Positions 55,132-63,935 of a stretch of DNA of 64,000 nucleotides are shown here, piece after piece. The number at the start of each line of letters is the position of its first letter. Positions within the stretch are counted from its first letter, which is position 1. This stretch comes from Dinoroseobacter sp049800775 (GTDB lineage Bacteria > Pseudomonadota > Alphaproteobacteria > Rhodobacterales > Rhodobacteraceae), in assembly GCF_049800775.1 (NCBI RefSeq), contig NZ_JBNAFR010000001.1, positions 868,001-932,000 on the forward strand, in the 5' to 3' direction. The translations under genes were made by a program, and so were the position numbers. The notes beneath the pieces are model-generated. The model was not told the DNA's origin, did not search any database, and worked only from the letters and a program-made list of their open reading frames with translations.

Positions 55132-55919
55132 TCAGAGCCTGTCCAGTGCGGCAGGCTCGAAACCGCCCCGGCCCAGACGGGCAGCGAAATCGAAAGGTCC
55201 GCATTCCAGCACGGTGGTCTTGCCCGTCAGATGGTTGACCATGCTCTGCTTCTGCGCCCGCCAAACCGAGCCATAGCGCTTGAAATTGGTCAGGGTCAGC
55301 GCCTTGAGCCTCTGCCCACCGCGATCAAAGAAGACGAACTTGCGCAGCGGTCAGGTCTTGGTGTCAAAATGGCACAGCACGCGCGAACAATCCGAGCGGC
55401 GATAGGCGAGGATGCATTCGAGAATGCTCATCTCCATTCCGGCGACAGATGTCGTCTCCAGATACCGATACTCGAACCTGCCCAGCTCAGAGATCGTCAA
55501 ATCCTCGAAGGAGAATCCCGAGCCCACAAAGGGCCCCGACTTGTTGGCCGAAAAGATCCGTTTGACCCGCGAGAGGCTGGGCAGGAACAGCCATGGATCT
55601 TCGGCGGCGGTGACCTTGGCATGGGACAAGAGCGCCGTGCCGTCCACATCGCCCGGGGAGAAGACCTGGATCATCGAGCGATCTCCGTCTCCCCCGGCCC
55701 GATATCTTTAGCGTGTCGATCTGCAATGCGCGGGTTGTGCGCCCCCGCCCGGTTCGTCAGGGTCATGGTGACCTCGGCAGAGCTCTTTCAGAAGCCCTTG
55801 TCGGATAGCCCCCTCTTCTGGGCGATGGCAGGGCTCTTCTCGGCGGCAGTTTGCGCGATACCGGCCAGCGGGATCAGAACGAGAGCGGTCGCACAGGCGA
55901 CAATCGCGAGACGGGTCAT
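55132..55919 (-). pseudogene. LolA-like outer-membrane lipoprotein-sorting protein, decayed
   Basis: Pieces in order: signal peptide MTRLAIVACATALVLIPLAG, then TGA after SDKGF; EVTMTLTNRAG, a frameshift; LQIDTLKISGRG, a second frameshift; QVFSPGDVDGTALLSHAKV, WLFLPSLSRVKRIFSANKSG; TGA at 55351-55353 after DTKT; and in the same frame PLRKFVFFDRGG, QSMVNHLTGKTTVLE, to the final TGA at 55132. Intact relatives carry lipids or lipoproteins and are encoded with an RND transporter. At least two frameshifts and two stops make this a clear pseudogene. Its ATG overlaps the stop of the RND remnant (ATGA), so the old operon order survives. Confidence 0.8.
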
Positions 55920-57151
55920 CAGGAAGCCCCTTTCAAAGATGCCGTTGAGGTGGGAGCCTTGCGATTACCGAGCACCAGAAAGCTTGGCAAAAGGAGGAAA
56001 TTGACGAGCATCACCATCATGATGGCCATGGCGGACAATAGCCCGAGATCGGCGTTAAACTGGAAGCTCGAGGTGACGCGCACCGCGCAGACCGCGCTCA
56101 GGAGGGTCGTAGTCGACAGCATCGCTGTCCCGGCAGTGTCAAAGGCATAGCGAATGCCCACGGCAACGGTTCGGCCCTTGTCCCGGGTGGCACGCAGGTG
56201 TTCCGACCGGCAATGCACCGCGCAATCGACCACGAGCCCGCCGGCGACGGCCCCGGCGGCTGCCACCGAGAACCCGACCGTCCCCACCAGCGCGGACCAC
56301 AGGCCAAAGGTGATCAGGATCGCCAGCGCAGTGGGCAAAAGGCTCATCAGCCCCACCCGCAGCGACCCGAAGGTCAGCGACAGGATACCGACAATCGCAT
56401 AGACGAGGTACACCGTGCCTTCGAACATCGCTTCGACAATACGCTGAGCGACAAAAACAAAGAACTTCTTGGCGCCGGTCACCTCGACCGTCGCCAGACC
56501 CTGCCCATTGATGGCAAACCTGGCCTCCGCCTCGGCGATGGACTGGCGCGTCTCGGTGGTCGTTACGTCGCGGGTCGTGGCCGGGGTCCGCGTGGTGCAA
56601 ACGTCGATATCCGCCCTGTCATTCAGGTCGAGCCCTTGGGCTCAGCTCACAGACCAGCAGGTACTGGGCCGCGAGCTCTTTCCCAGCAGGGATGGTCGCG
56701 AATCCGGCTCCTCGCCATTCAGGTTCCGGTTCAGCCGTTTCAGGATGTCGGAAATCGCGAAGGCGTGGGTGACAACAGTGTCCTGCGCACGCAGGCAGTG
56801 GGTAAAGTCGTCCACGATCCCGCGGAACTCCGCATCCGTCGCCTGCCCAGGTGCTCCGGCATCGATCACGAATTCCATGGGTTCAGTCCCTGAGAACGGC
56901 TTGACCGCCTCGACCGCCTGCCGAAATTCGAACCGCGGAGAGACGTATTTGCTCCATTCGTCGTTCACTTCGATCAGCGGGATGAAGGCCATGGTCAGCA
57001 CCGCGAACACCGCCGTGGTGCCAAACACAGCCCCGCCCGGGTGGTGACCAGCGTGGCGCGCCGCTCGGTCCAGCCAGCGCTGGTGCGCGATCCGCCGGGT
57101 GAACCGCAAGGGCAGGATCGAGGCCAGCGCGGGCACGAATGATCTGTTCAT
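55919..57151 (-). pseudogene. RND/MMPL transporter, decayed, 5' half missing
   Basis: The remnant begins ATG AAC AGA then runs straight into mid-protein sequence (ALASILPLRFTRRIAHQRWL), so about the first half of the gene is gone. It continues VNDEWSKYVSPRFEFRQAVE and ISDILKRLNRNLNGEE, a frameshift near 56690, ELAAQYLLVCELS, another frameshift near 56640, GLDLNDRADIDV, and then an open end from 56600 to 55919 with helices such as VYLVYAIVGILSLTFGSLRV and GGLVVDCAVHCRSEHLRAT. Such proteins export lipids or hydrophobic compounds with the LolA-like partner. Not functional. Confidence 0.8.
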
Positions 57152-57191
57152 CGCATGCGTGACCGAATGATATGCCAATGCAGTCAATGCT

Positions 57192-57598
57192 TTGATTGAG
57201 ATCCGCACAGAAACGGACTTGGGAGACGCGGCCAAGATCCGCGTCGCGATCAAAAGCCTCTACGACACGATTGTGGTCTCTGCTACCGGGCGGCTCTCGC
57301 CCTTGGTCGCCAAAGTCTTCCAGACCATGCCCGCCGTCGCACAACCCTTTCACAGCGATGACATTGATCATCAGCGCGCCGCCCTTGAGAATCTCGTGAG
57401 TGACGGGGTCGCCCGTGGCAGCTTCAAGGCACAGGATTTCGACATCTTCCGTCATCTCGTCATTAATCCGATTGTGACCCTGTCCCTGTCCCTGTCGCGC
57501 AAGATGTTTGCGAAGTTCGAGATCTGGATGACCACTTTCCCGTCCGCAAGCTCTGTGATGGGCATAGCTAGGCGATCATGGCCCTGCTGCGGGATTGA
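57192..57598 (+). pseudogene. TetR-family regulator remnant
   Basis: Only the ligand-binding part is recognisable: SPLVAKVFQTMPAVAQPFHS, ENLVSDGVARGSFKAQDFDI, RHLVINPIVTLSLSLSRKMF. The DNA-binding HTH is missing at the 5' end. After KFEIW a frameshift is needed to read DDHFPVRKLCDGH and ALLRD before the TGA at 57596-57598. It is divergent from the RND remnant, the usual place for its regulator, so it decayed together with it. Confidence 0.6.
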
Positions 57599-57613
57599 GA
57601 CCGTGGCGGCGCG

Positions 57614-58504
57614 TCAGGCCGCGAGTTCCTCGCGCAGCCAGTCCAGCAATTGCTCGGTTTGCGGATGGGTCTGGCGCGCCGGGCCGCGAAACACCGACAG
57701 TTCAGTCGGACACTCGACCAGCGCGGTGCAGGGACGGACCAGCTTGCCTTCGGCGATCAGGGCCTCGGTGGTCCTGCGCCATCCCAGGGCCACGCCCTGC
57801 CCCGCCACGGCCGCCTGCAGGGCCAGCGGATAGCTGTCGAACGGGGTCAGTCGCGGACGGCGCGCCCCGTCCACGCCGACCCGGGCAAACCAGTCCTGCC
57901 ACTCCATCCAGTCCTGAGGAGCCACCGCATGGGACAGAAGCGGAAGGGACAGCAGCGCGGCCGGGTCCAGCGGCAGGGCGCGATCTGCGACCAGACCCGG
58001 CGCACAAACCGGAAAGATATCATCAGCGGCCGTGAACATCCGCCGGGCCGTGCCCGAAGGACGCCCGGTGGTCTGCAGCGCCACATCAAACGCCTCGCCG
58101 CTTTCGGTCAGGGGGATCAGGCTGGACACCACCCGCAGCTCGGTACCCGGATGGCGCTCGTGAAACCGGGGCAGGCGCGGCATCAGCCAGTAGAACGCCT
58201 CGCACAGCTGGCAATGGAGCACGAGCTCGGTCTTGCGTCTGCGGTGTTGCAACCCCGCGATCTCTTCGCTGATCTCAGACAAGGCCGCGCTGACCACCCG
58301 CCCGAGGCGCTTGCCGCTCTCGGTCAGGAACACCGCACGGTTGCGCCGTTCGAACAGGGGCACGCCAATCTCGCGCTCAAGGGCGGCGATCTGTTTGCTG
58401 ATCGCGGTCTGGGTCATGCCCAGCTCATCCGCCGCGCGCGAGAAGCTTTCCAGTCGGGCAGCGGCTTCAAAGGGTTTCAGGCGCGAGAGCGGCGGCAGGG
58501 ACAT
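57614..58504 (-). CDS. LysR-family transcriptional regulator (GcvA-like)
   Basis: A 296-residue LysR protein of the GcvA/AmpR-like branch: it begins LPPLSRLKPFEAAARLESFS, HTH ADELGMTQTAISKQIAALER, and LFERRNRAVFLTESG; the effector domain includes APQDWMEWQDWFARVG and DSYPLALQAAVAGQGVALGW, typical of the branch. Divergent from the DMT-family exporter with 109 bases between. Intact, in contrast to the decayed genes just beside it. Confidence 0.9.
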   Translation of the reverse strand: MSLPPLSRLKPFEAAARLESFSRAADELGMTQTAISKQIAALEREIGVPLFERRNRAVFLTESGKRLGRVVSAALSEISEEIAGLQHRRRKTELVLHCQLCEAFYWLMPRLPRFHERHPGTELRVVSSLIPLTESGEAFDVALQTTGRPSGTARRMFTAADDIFPVCAPGLVADRALPLDPAALLSLPLLSHAVAPQDWMEWQDWFARVGVDGARRPRLTPFDSYPLALQAAVAGQGVALGWRRTTEALIAEGKLVRPCTALVECPTELSVFRGPARQTHPQTEQLLDWLREELAA

Positions 58505-58521
58505 GGCGGCCTATCTATTCC

Positions 58522-58537
58522 ATTTGATCATGCAAAT
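58522..58537. promoter_or_regulatory. Inverted repeat between the LysR and DMT genes
   Basis: ATTTGATCATGCAAAT: 5-bp arms ATTTG/CAAAT around a six-base centre, about 20 bases from the LysR start. Candidate LysR site; weak evidence. Confidence 0.3.
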
Positions 58538-58613
58538 CGCATGAGAACTCCTTTTTCATTCGCAATCATACATGATTTCCCTGCCACAGCGAGACAAAGC
58601 TGAGAGGCCCCGC

Positions 58614-59501
58614 ATGTCATCCCGCCCCCACCCCACCGAGACGCGCTACGCGGTGCTGGCGATCCTTCTCTCCGTTGCGGCCCTGTCCCTGGGGGATGCG
58701 GTGATCAAGGCGACCGGGCTGGCCCTGCCCCTGTGGCAGATGCTGATCCTGCGCTCCGCGCTTGTGGCGCCGGTCCTGTGGTGGCTGGCACGGCGCGGGG
58801 GCGGGCCGGTTCTGCGCCGCCCCCACTGGGCGCTGCTGCGCGCGGGGCTGCTCGTGGCCATGTGGCTCTGCAACTATACGGCCCTGCCCCTGATGCCGCT
58901 ATCACTGGCAGCGGCGGCGTATTACACGGGGCCGCTGTTCATCGTGGTGCTGGCCGCTCTGGTGGCGCGCCGCTGGCCGCGTCGGCAAGCACTGCTGGCC
59001 ATTCTTGCGGGCTTCATCGGGGTTCTGATGGTCATTCGCCCGGACATGTCGGGCTTTGCGCCGGGCACGCTTCTGCCGGTGCTCGCGGCCGTGCTCTATG
59101 CCGCCGCCATGGTGCTGACCGCCGCCACATGCCGGGAGGAGAACCCCTTTGGCCTCGCCCTTGTGCTGAACCTGAGCTTCGTCCTCGGTGGCGCGGTGCT
59201 CGGTCTCTTTTCCGGCCGCGAGGGGTCGTTCATGCTCGGCCCATGGCAGGGCGTCGATCTGAGCCTTCTGATCACCGTCGCGGGGCTCGCGCTGTTGATC
59301 CTGATCGGCAGTGTCGGCGCAGCCATCGCCTATCAGAAGGGCCCACCCGCCACCGTGGCCGCATTCGATTACAGCTATCTGGTCTTCAGCCTGATCTGGG
59401 GCGCGCTGTTCTTTGCCGAGGTGCCGGGGCGCGTGGCGCTGCTGGGCATCGCGCTGATCCTCGGTGCGGGCCTCTTCGCCCTGCCGGGCCGAAAGAACTA
59501 G
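58614..59501 (+). CDS. EamA/DMT-superfamily transporter
   Basis: A 295-residue inner-membrane protein with ten predicted helices in two EamA repeats (AVLAILLSVAALSLGDAVIK, LLAILAGFIGVLMVIRP in the first half; ALVLNLSFVLGGAVLG and VAAFDYSYLVFSLIWGALFF in the second). Members usually export amino acids or metabolites. The ATG at 58614 follows GAGAGGCCCCGC; the frame opens 14 codons earlier without added homology. Probably activated by the divergent LysR; substrate unknown. Confidence 0.9.
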   Translation: MSSRPHPTETRYAVLAILLSVAALSLGDAVIKATGLALPLWQMLILRSALVAPVLWWLARRGGGPVLRRPHWALLRAGLLVAMWLCNYTALPLMPLSLAAAAYYTGPLFIVVLAALVARRWPRRQALLAILAGFIGVLMVIRPDMSGFAPGTLLPVLAAVLYAAAMVLTAATCREENPFGLALVLNLSFVLGGAVLGLFSGREGSFMLGPWQGVDLSLLITVAGLALLILIGSVGAAIAYQKGPPATVAAFDYSYLVFSLIWGALFFAEVPGRVALLGIALILGAGLFALPGRKN

Positions 59502-59566
59502 GCGGGAGCACGACAACGCGCAGCCGGGCTCTGGCCCCTGTGGCGCGCCAGCGCTATGCCATCCGC

Positions 59567-60007
59567 ATGGAGAATTTGAATGTCACGCCGGCCGATGGGG
59601 TCAACCCCGAGATCCTTGCCGCCCTGCGGGTCGAGGCCATGCGGCCCAGCCTCGAAGCGGTTGGTCGCTTTGACCCCGAGAGCGCGCGCCAGCGGTTCCT
59701 CGACAGCTACAGCGCGGCGGATACGCGGCTGATCCATGCAGGCCATGTCCTGATCGGGTTTTACGTTCTGCGGCAATTGCCCGACCACATCTACCTCAAT
59801 CACATCTATATCGAGGCCGCGCATCAGGGCGGCGGCGCAGGGCGCAGCATCCTGACCACGATCCAGGATCAAGCCCGCGCGGCGGGACTGCCAGTGCGCC
59901 TGCGCGCCTTGGGGGGCAGCCCCGCCAATGACTTCTATGCCTCTTGCGGGTTTGTTTGCGAGCGCTCGGATGCGCTGGACAACTACTATATCTGGGAGCC
60001 GACCTGA
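59567..60007 (+). CDS. GNAT-family N-acetyltransferase
   Basis: A 146-residue acetyltransferase: VEAMRPSLEAVGRFDPESAR, then LIHAGHVLIGFYVLRQLPDH, the acetyl-CoA-binding region IYIEAAHQGGGAGRSILTTI, and the ending NDFYASCGFVCERSDALDNY. The ATG at 59567 gives a compact protein; a GTG at 59540 in the same frame is possible. Located 65 bases after the exporter on the same strand, so it may be co-transcribed. Substrate unknown. Confidence 0.82.
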   Translation: MENLNVTPADGVNPEILAALRVEAMRPSLEAVGRFDPESARQRFLDSYSAADTRLIHAGHVLIGFYVLRQLPDHIYLNHIYIEAAHQGGGAGRSILTTIQDQARAAGLPVRLRALGGSPANDFYASCGFVCERSDALDNYYIWEPT

Positions 60008-60738
60008 GCACCGGTCGGGCCGCATCCCGATCATGCGCCCCAAGCGCTCCGCCCGCCCAAGGTGGTGGTGGTTGATCTGACGCCGCACACTGGCCGCGTT
60101 GCGGGCCGTAGTTAGATCGCACCGTCAGGCAGGGACCGCACACCCGGCACCGCAACCCGGCGCGTCCGGCAACCCCGGTGATCAGTCATACCCCGCCCGA
60201 AGGCCGGGGATGGTCATACTGGCCCCGAACGTGACCGGGCCAAGCCTCTCGCGGTCGCCGAGATGGACCAGAGCCCGGTCGAAGCTGTTGCTCCGCAAGG
60301 CACCCGGAGCGTCGAGCCCAAGCGGAGTGCCGCCCAGCGCCGCGCGGGACAATTGTGGTCGCGGCGGAGGTCCCATTGTCGATCAGTCCGAAAACTGCAC
60401 TGCTCACCGCGCCCGCGGCAGCGTTGGGAGAACAGGGTCCGGCCTCGAAAGACCACGCGAAGTTCGGCGTTCACGCAGAACCGATGTCCGCCCCACAAGG
60501 CGAAACCGGCGGCACAAATAGTCCCTGCCTCGCGCAACTCTGCAACCATGAGCATGTCGGCCCCATACGCTCTCGACCCGACCCGGAGAGCGCGCAAATC
60601 ATCACGCCCCTCTCGTTGCCCCCCTTTCGCACCAGCTACGGGAAACGCGCGCCGGCACTGGTCGAAAGTCCAGTATTCCCTCTTTTTTTCGCCATTTTTC
60701 AATGCGTTGGAGTTTAAGAGATTGGACAACACGCCATT
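60008..60738. other. 731-base stretch with no intact gene; possible minus-strand remnant
   Basis: No intact gene. On the minus strand, short pieces in different frames look protein-like: SSAVFGLIDNGTSAATTIVP (near 60400) and, ending at 60182, SNSFDRALVHLGDRERLGPV with TFGASMTIPGLRAGYD before a stop. Joining them needs a frameshift. I cannot name the family; it may be the last part of a dead gene. The final 100 bases are AT-richer and should contain the promoter of the kinase gene at 60739. Confidence 0.35.
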
Positions 60739-61668
60739 ATGAGGCTTCGGAGGGGAGGACGCACACGGCGCTCGTGGACAGCTCGCGGGCCCTTGTCTGG
60801 CGTGCTGAGACAGCTTGCGATGGCGGTTTCACTTCTCCTGGCACCCATGGCGCAGGCTGCCGAACTGAACCTGTCCGGGAGCCATAAACTCATGCTCGCG
60901 GCAGATGCCCCGGGTTTCGCCGAGCCGGGTTATGATGACAGCGGATGGCAGAGCGAGGTGGTCGTGGCCCTGATCCTGATGGTGGTCTGGAGCGTGATTG
61001 CCCTGGCGCAGGACCTGGACCACGCCCGGCCCCTTCTGGTGGGTATCGGCGCGCTGAGCGCTTCGATCCTTGTCGATCTCATGCTGCCCGCAGACTACTT
61101 CGAGACCACCTTTGGTGTGCGCCTCGGCGAGCTCGGCGTGCTCGCGCTGCTTCTGTCGCTGTTCTACATTTTCGGCCAGCGGGTCCTGCGCCTCGAGACG
61201 GCGGTGCTGCGCGCGAATTCAGACGTGCTGACGGCCCATGAACAGGAGCGCGCCCGGATCGCGCAGGACCTGCACGATGGCGTCGGACAATGGCTTTCGG
61301 TGGTGAAGATCAAGCTTGAGGTTCTGAAGGCCAAGACCCCCCGGGACCCCGACGCCGCAAGCGATCCCTTGACAGAACTTGTCTCGGACATGGACAACGC
61401 GCTCGAAGAGACGCGGCGGGTCGCGCAGGACCTATTACCGGTGTTTCTGGACGATCACGGGTTGGTGGGCGCCGTGCGGAACCTCGCCTCGCGCCTTGCC
61501 TTGCAGACCCGGCACGCCATCACGCTGGACGCGCCGTCGGGCCGGGGGTTGGCCTCCATGCGGGACCGCGCGCGGCTGCTGCAGGGGGAGCTCGACCTCG
61601 TCTCCGACCCCGGAAGCGGCACACGTGTCGATCTCTCATTCCCGATCCCCCCGGCGACGCGGCAATGA
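60739..61668 (+). CDS. NarL-type sensor histidine kinase, internally shortened
   Basis: A 309-residue open frame. After a signal-like segment (AMAVSLLLAPMAQAAE) comes the start of a 7TMR-DISM extracellular domain (LAADAPGFAEPGYDDSGWQ), which jumps into only three membrane helices (about residues 72-150). The HisKA_3 dimerisation domain is present, with phospho-histidine in ERARIAQDLHDGVGQWLS. The ATPase domain reads LALQTRHAITLDAPSGRGLA and then SMRDRARLLQGELDLVSDPG: the stretch with the N box that should lie between is absent. Both losses keep the frame. The protein probably cannot bind ATP. Its end overlaps the response regulator gene by ATGA. Confidence 0.75.
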   Translation: MRLRRGGRTRRSWTARGPLSGVLRQLAMAVSLLLAPMAQAAELNLSGSHKLMLAADAPGFAEPGYDDSGWQSEVVVALILMVVWSVIALAQDLDHARPLLVGIGALSASILVDLMLPADYFETTFGVRLGELGVLALLLSLFYIFGQRVLRLETAVLRANSDVLTAHEQERARIAQDLHDGVGQWLSVVKIKLEVLKAKTPRDPDAASDPLTELVSDMDNALEETRRVAQDLLPVFLDDHGLVGAVRNLASRLALQTRHAITLDAPSGRGLASMRDRARLLQGELDLVSDPGSGTRVDLSFPIPPATRQ

Positions 61669-62291
61669 CCCGGTGCGCGCACATATCCATTGTGATCGCG
61701 GATGATCACGTCATGTTCGTGGAGGCGATGCGCCTGCTGCTGGCCCAAACGCCCGAGATCCGGCTGGTGGGTGTGGCGCGGGATGGCGATGCGCTCTTGT
61801 CGCTGATCGCGGAACAGGTCCCGGATGTAGCACTTGTCGATCTGTCCATGCCTGGCCCCGGGGCCGCGGCCATTGCCCGGCAGGTCGCAGACCAACAGCT
61901 CGAATGCCGTCTCATCGCCCTGATCATGCATGAAGAACCGCATCTGGCAGGCAGCCTGATCCATGGGGGCTTTTCAGGTTATGTGGTCAAAGGCTCCGAT
62001 GTCGGAGATTTGCGGAGGGCGATCCGTCAGGTCGTGGCGCGTCAGACCTTTCTCTCTGCGGCCGTGGCAGAGCAGACCACAGGCGGCACCGATCCGCAGA
62101 CGGTCTTGACGCCGCGGGAACTGGAATGTCTGCGCGCGGCCTCGCTGGGCATGCCGAACAAGACCATCGCCCTGCATCTCGGCGTGAGCTTGCGCACTGT
62201 GAAGTTTCACTTCGAAAATGCCTTTCGCAAACTGAACGCCCGCAACCGCAGCGGGGCCATCGCGATTGGCCGTCAAGACGGCCTGCTGTAG
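61665..62291 (+). CDS. NarL/FixJ-family response regulator
   Basis: A 208-residue regulator: receiver domain with ADDH, phospho-aspartate in VALVDLSMPG and lysine in GYVVKGSDV, then a LuxR-type HTH (about 145-205; LTPRELECLRAASLGMPNKT, LGVSLRTVKFHFENAFRKL). The conserved threonine/serine position reads LIALIMHEEP rather than the usual LTMH, a possible change in the phospho-switch. It overlaps the shortened kinase gene by four bases. The target is unknown; the ugp operon downstream is only a neighbour. Confidence 0.88.
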   Translation: MTRCAHISIVIADDHVMFVEAMRLLLAQTPEIRLVGVARDGDALLSLIAEQVPDVALVDLSMPGPGAAAIARQVADQQLECRLIALIMHEEPHLAGSLIHGGFSGYVVKGSDVGDLRRAIRQVVARQTFLSAAVAEQTTGGTDPQTVLTPRELECLRAASLGMPNKTIALHLGVSLRTVKFHFENAFRKLNARNRSGAIAIGRQDGLL

Positions 62292-62567
62292 CGTGCTGGT
62301 GTCCGAGATACGGCGGCGCGTCCGCCCGGGGGCTGGCAAGCTGCGGTCAACCGGTGCCCGGTGAAGAGAAATAGCACGAACTGCGCAGCCTCCGGGATGG
62401 CGGACGGACCAAACAGCCCTCGCCCCCGGGGCGCCCCTAGGCCAAATCCCTGAAATGACAAGCGACCCTTGCAATGCGGCTCCGCGAGGGTAATGTCGGA
62501 CACCTGAGATGGCTTCGGACAAGAACGCTGTTCAAGAACGCACGCAACGACGTGCAAGGGAGGAAGA

Positions 62568-63881
62568 ATGAGAAAACACCTTACTGGCGCGCTCCTGCTC
62601 GCCGGAACCGCTTTGTCGCCCATGGCTGCCTACGCGCAAACCGAGGTTCAGTTCTGGCACGCCTTCACGGGCCGCCTCGGCGAGCTGGTGAAAGCCCAGG
62701 TCGAAGAATTCAACGGAAGCCAGGACGATTTCGTCGTCGTCGAAAGCCACAAGGGCAACTATTCCGAAACGCTGAACGCCGGGATCGCGGCCTTCCGCGC
62801 GGGCGAGCAGCCCCACATCCTGATGGTGTTCGAAGTGGGCACCGCGACCATGATGTCCGCCGCGGGTGCAACCAAGCCGGTCTATGAAGTGATGGCCGAG
62901 AGCGGCGCGACCTTTGACCCGGATGCCTATATCGGCTCGGTCAAAGGGTATTACACCACGACCGATGGCGAGATGCTGTCCTTGCCCTTCAACTCCTCGA
63001 CCCCGGTTCTCTGGGTGAACCGTGACGCGTTCGAGGCGGCGGGCGTGGATCCGGACACGGACCTGTCCACATGGCAGAATGTCAGCGCGACGCTGGATGC
63101 CCTGAAAGCCGGGGGCGAGGATTGCCCGCTGGTCACCGCTTGGCAGAGCTGGATCCACCTGGAGAACTTTTCGGCCTATCACGACGTGCCCTTCGCCTCG
63201 AAGGACAATGGCTTTGCCGGTCTGGATACCGAGCTGATGCTGAACGGCGAAGCGCAGGTCGCGCATCTGACCGCGATGGGTCAGTGGGCGCAGGACGGCA
63301 AGTTCATCTATACGGGCCGCCGCAACGAGGGTGGCGCGAACTTCCGGTCTGGTGAATGCGCTCTCTTTACCGAGAGCTCGGCAGGCTATGCCGGGATCAA
63401 GGCCGAGGCGCAGTTCGACTTCGATGTGCGCCCGCTCCCCTATTGGGAAGGTGTCGGCAACAGCCCGCAGAACACCATCATCGGGGGCGCGTCCCTCTGG
63501 GTGCTCGAAGGGCATGAAAGCGACGAGTACAAGGGCGTGGGCGAGTTCCTAGCCTTCCTCTCGTCCTCGGATGTTCAGGCGCAATGGCACCAGGATACCG
63601 GCTATCTTCCGATCACCGCCGAAGCCGGGGAAGCCACCCGCGCCTCGGGGTTCTATGAAGAGAACCCCGGCACCGATATCGCGGTGATCCAGATGACCGC
63701 GAAAGAGCCGACCGCCAATTCCAAGGGTCTGCGCCTTGGATCCTTCGATCAGATCCGCGGGATCATCGACGAAGAGCTCGAGGCGATCTGGTCCGGCGAC
63801 AAGACGGCCCAAGAGGCCATGGACAGCGCCAAGACACGGGGCGATGCCCTGCTGCGGCGCTTTGAATCCGCCAACCGTTAA
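62568..63881 (+). CDS. ugpB: sn-Glycerol-3-phosphate ABC transporter binding protein UgpB
   Basis: A 437-residue periplasmic receptor closely resembling E. coli UgpB along its length: VQFWHAFTGRLGELV, VVESHKGNYSETLNAGIAAF, MVFEVGTATMMSAAGATKPV, LPFNSSTPVLWVNRDAFEAA, SWIHLENFSAYHDVPFASKD, NTIIGGASLWVLEGHE, HQDTGYLPIT and KGLRLGSFDQIRGIIDEELE. It binds glycerol-3-phosphate and glycerophosphodiesters; in many bacteria the operon is induced by phosphate starvation. Signal peptide 1-24 (AAYAQ). The ATG at 62568 follows GGGAGGAAGA. Confidence 0.95.
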   Translation: MRKHLTGALLLAGTALSPMAAYAQTEVQFWHAFTGRLGELVKAQVEEFNGSQDDFVVVESHKGNYSETLNAGIAAFRAGEQPHILMVFEVGTATMMSAAGATKPVYEVMAESGATFDPDAYIGSVKGYYTTTDGEMLSLPFNSSTPVLWVNRDAFEAAGVDPDTDLSTWQNVSATLDALKAGGEDCPLVTAWQSWIHLENFSAYHDVPFASKDNGFAGLDTELMLNGEAQVAHLTAMGQWAQDGKFIYTGRRNEGGANFRSGECALFTESSAGYAGIKAEAQFDFDVRPLPYWEGVGNSPQNTIIGGASLWVLEGHESDEYKGVGEFLAFLSSSDVQAQWHQDTGYLPITAEAGEATRASGFYEENPGTDIAVIQMTAKEPTANSKGLRLGSFDQIRGIIDEELEAIWSGDKTAQEAMDSAKTRGDALLRRFESANR

Positions 63882-63889
63882 GACCTGAT

Positions 63890-63914
63890 CGGGCAGGCCC
63901 ACGCGGCCTGCCCG
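63890..63914 (+). terminator. Hairpin between ugpB and ugpA
   Basis: CGGGCAGGCC, CACGC, GGCCTGCCCG: a perfect 10-bp stem followed by TTTCCTT, 8 bases after the ugpB stop. Likely an attenuating terminator or mRNA stabiliser that keeps UgpB in excess over the permeases. Confidence 0.65.
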
Positions 63915-63935
63915 TTTCCTTGCGGGGGCAAGTTC

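Noticed and set aside
57599..57833. The TetR-remnant frame running on to 57833
   Set aside because: After the frameshift the frame is antisense to the LysR gene and its product is Arg/Ser-rich noise; the real remnant ends at 57598.
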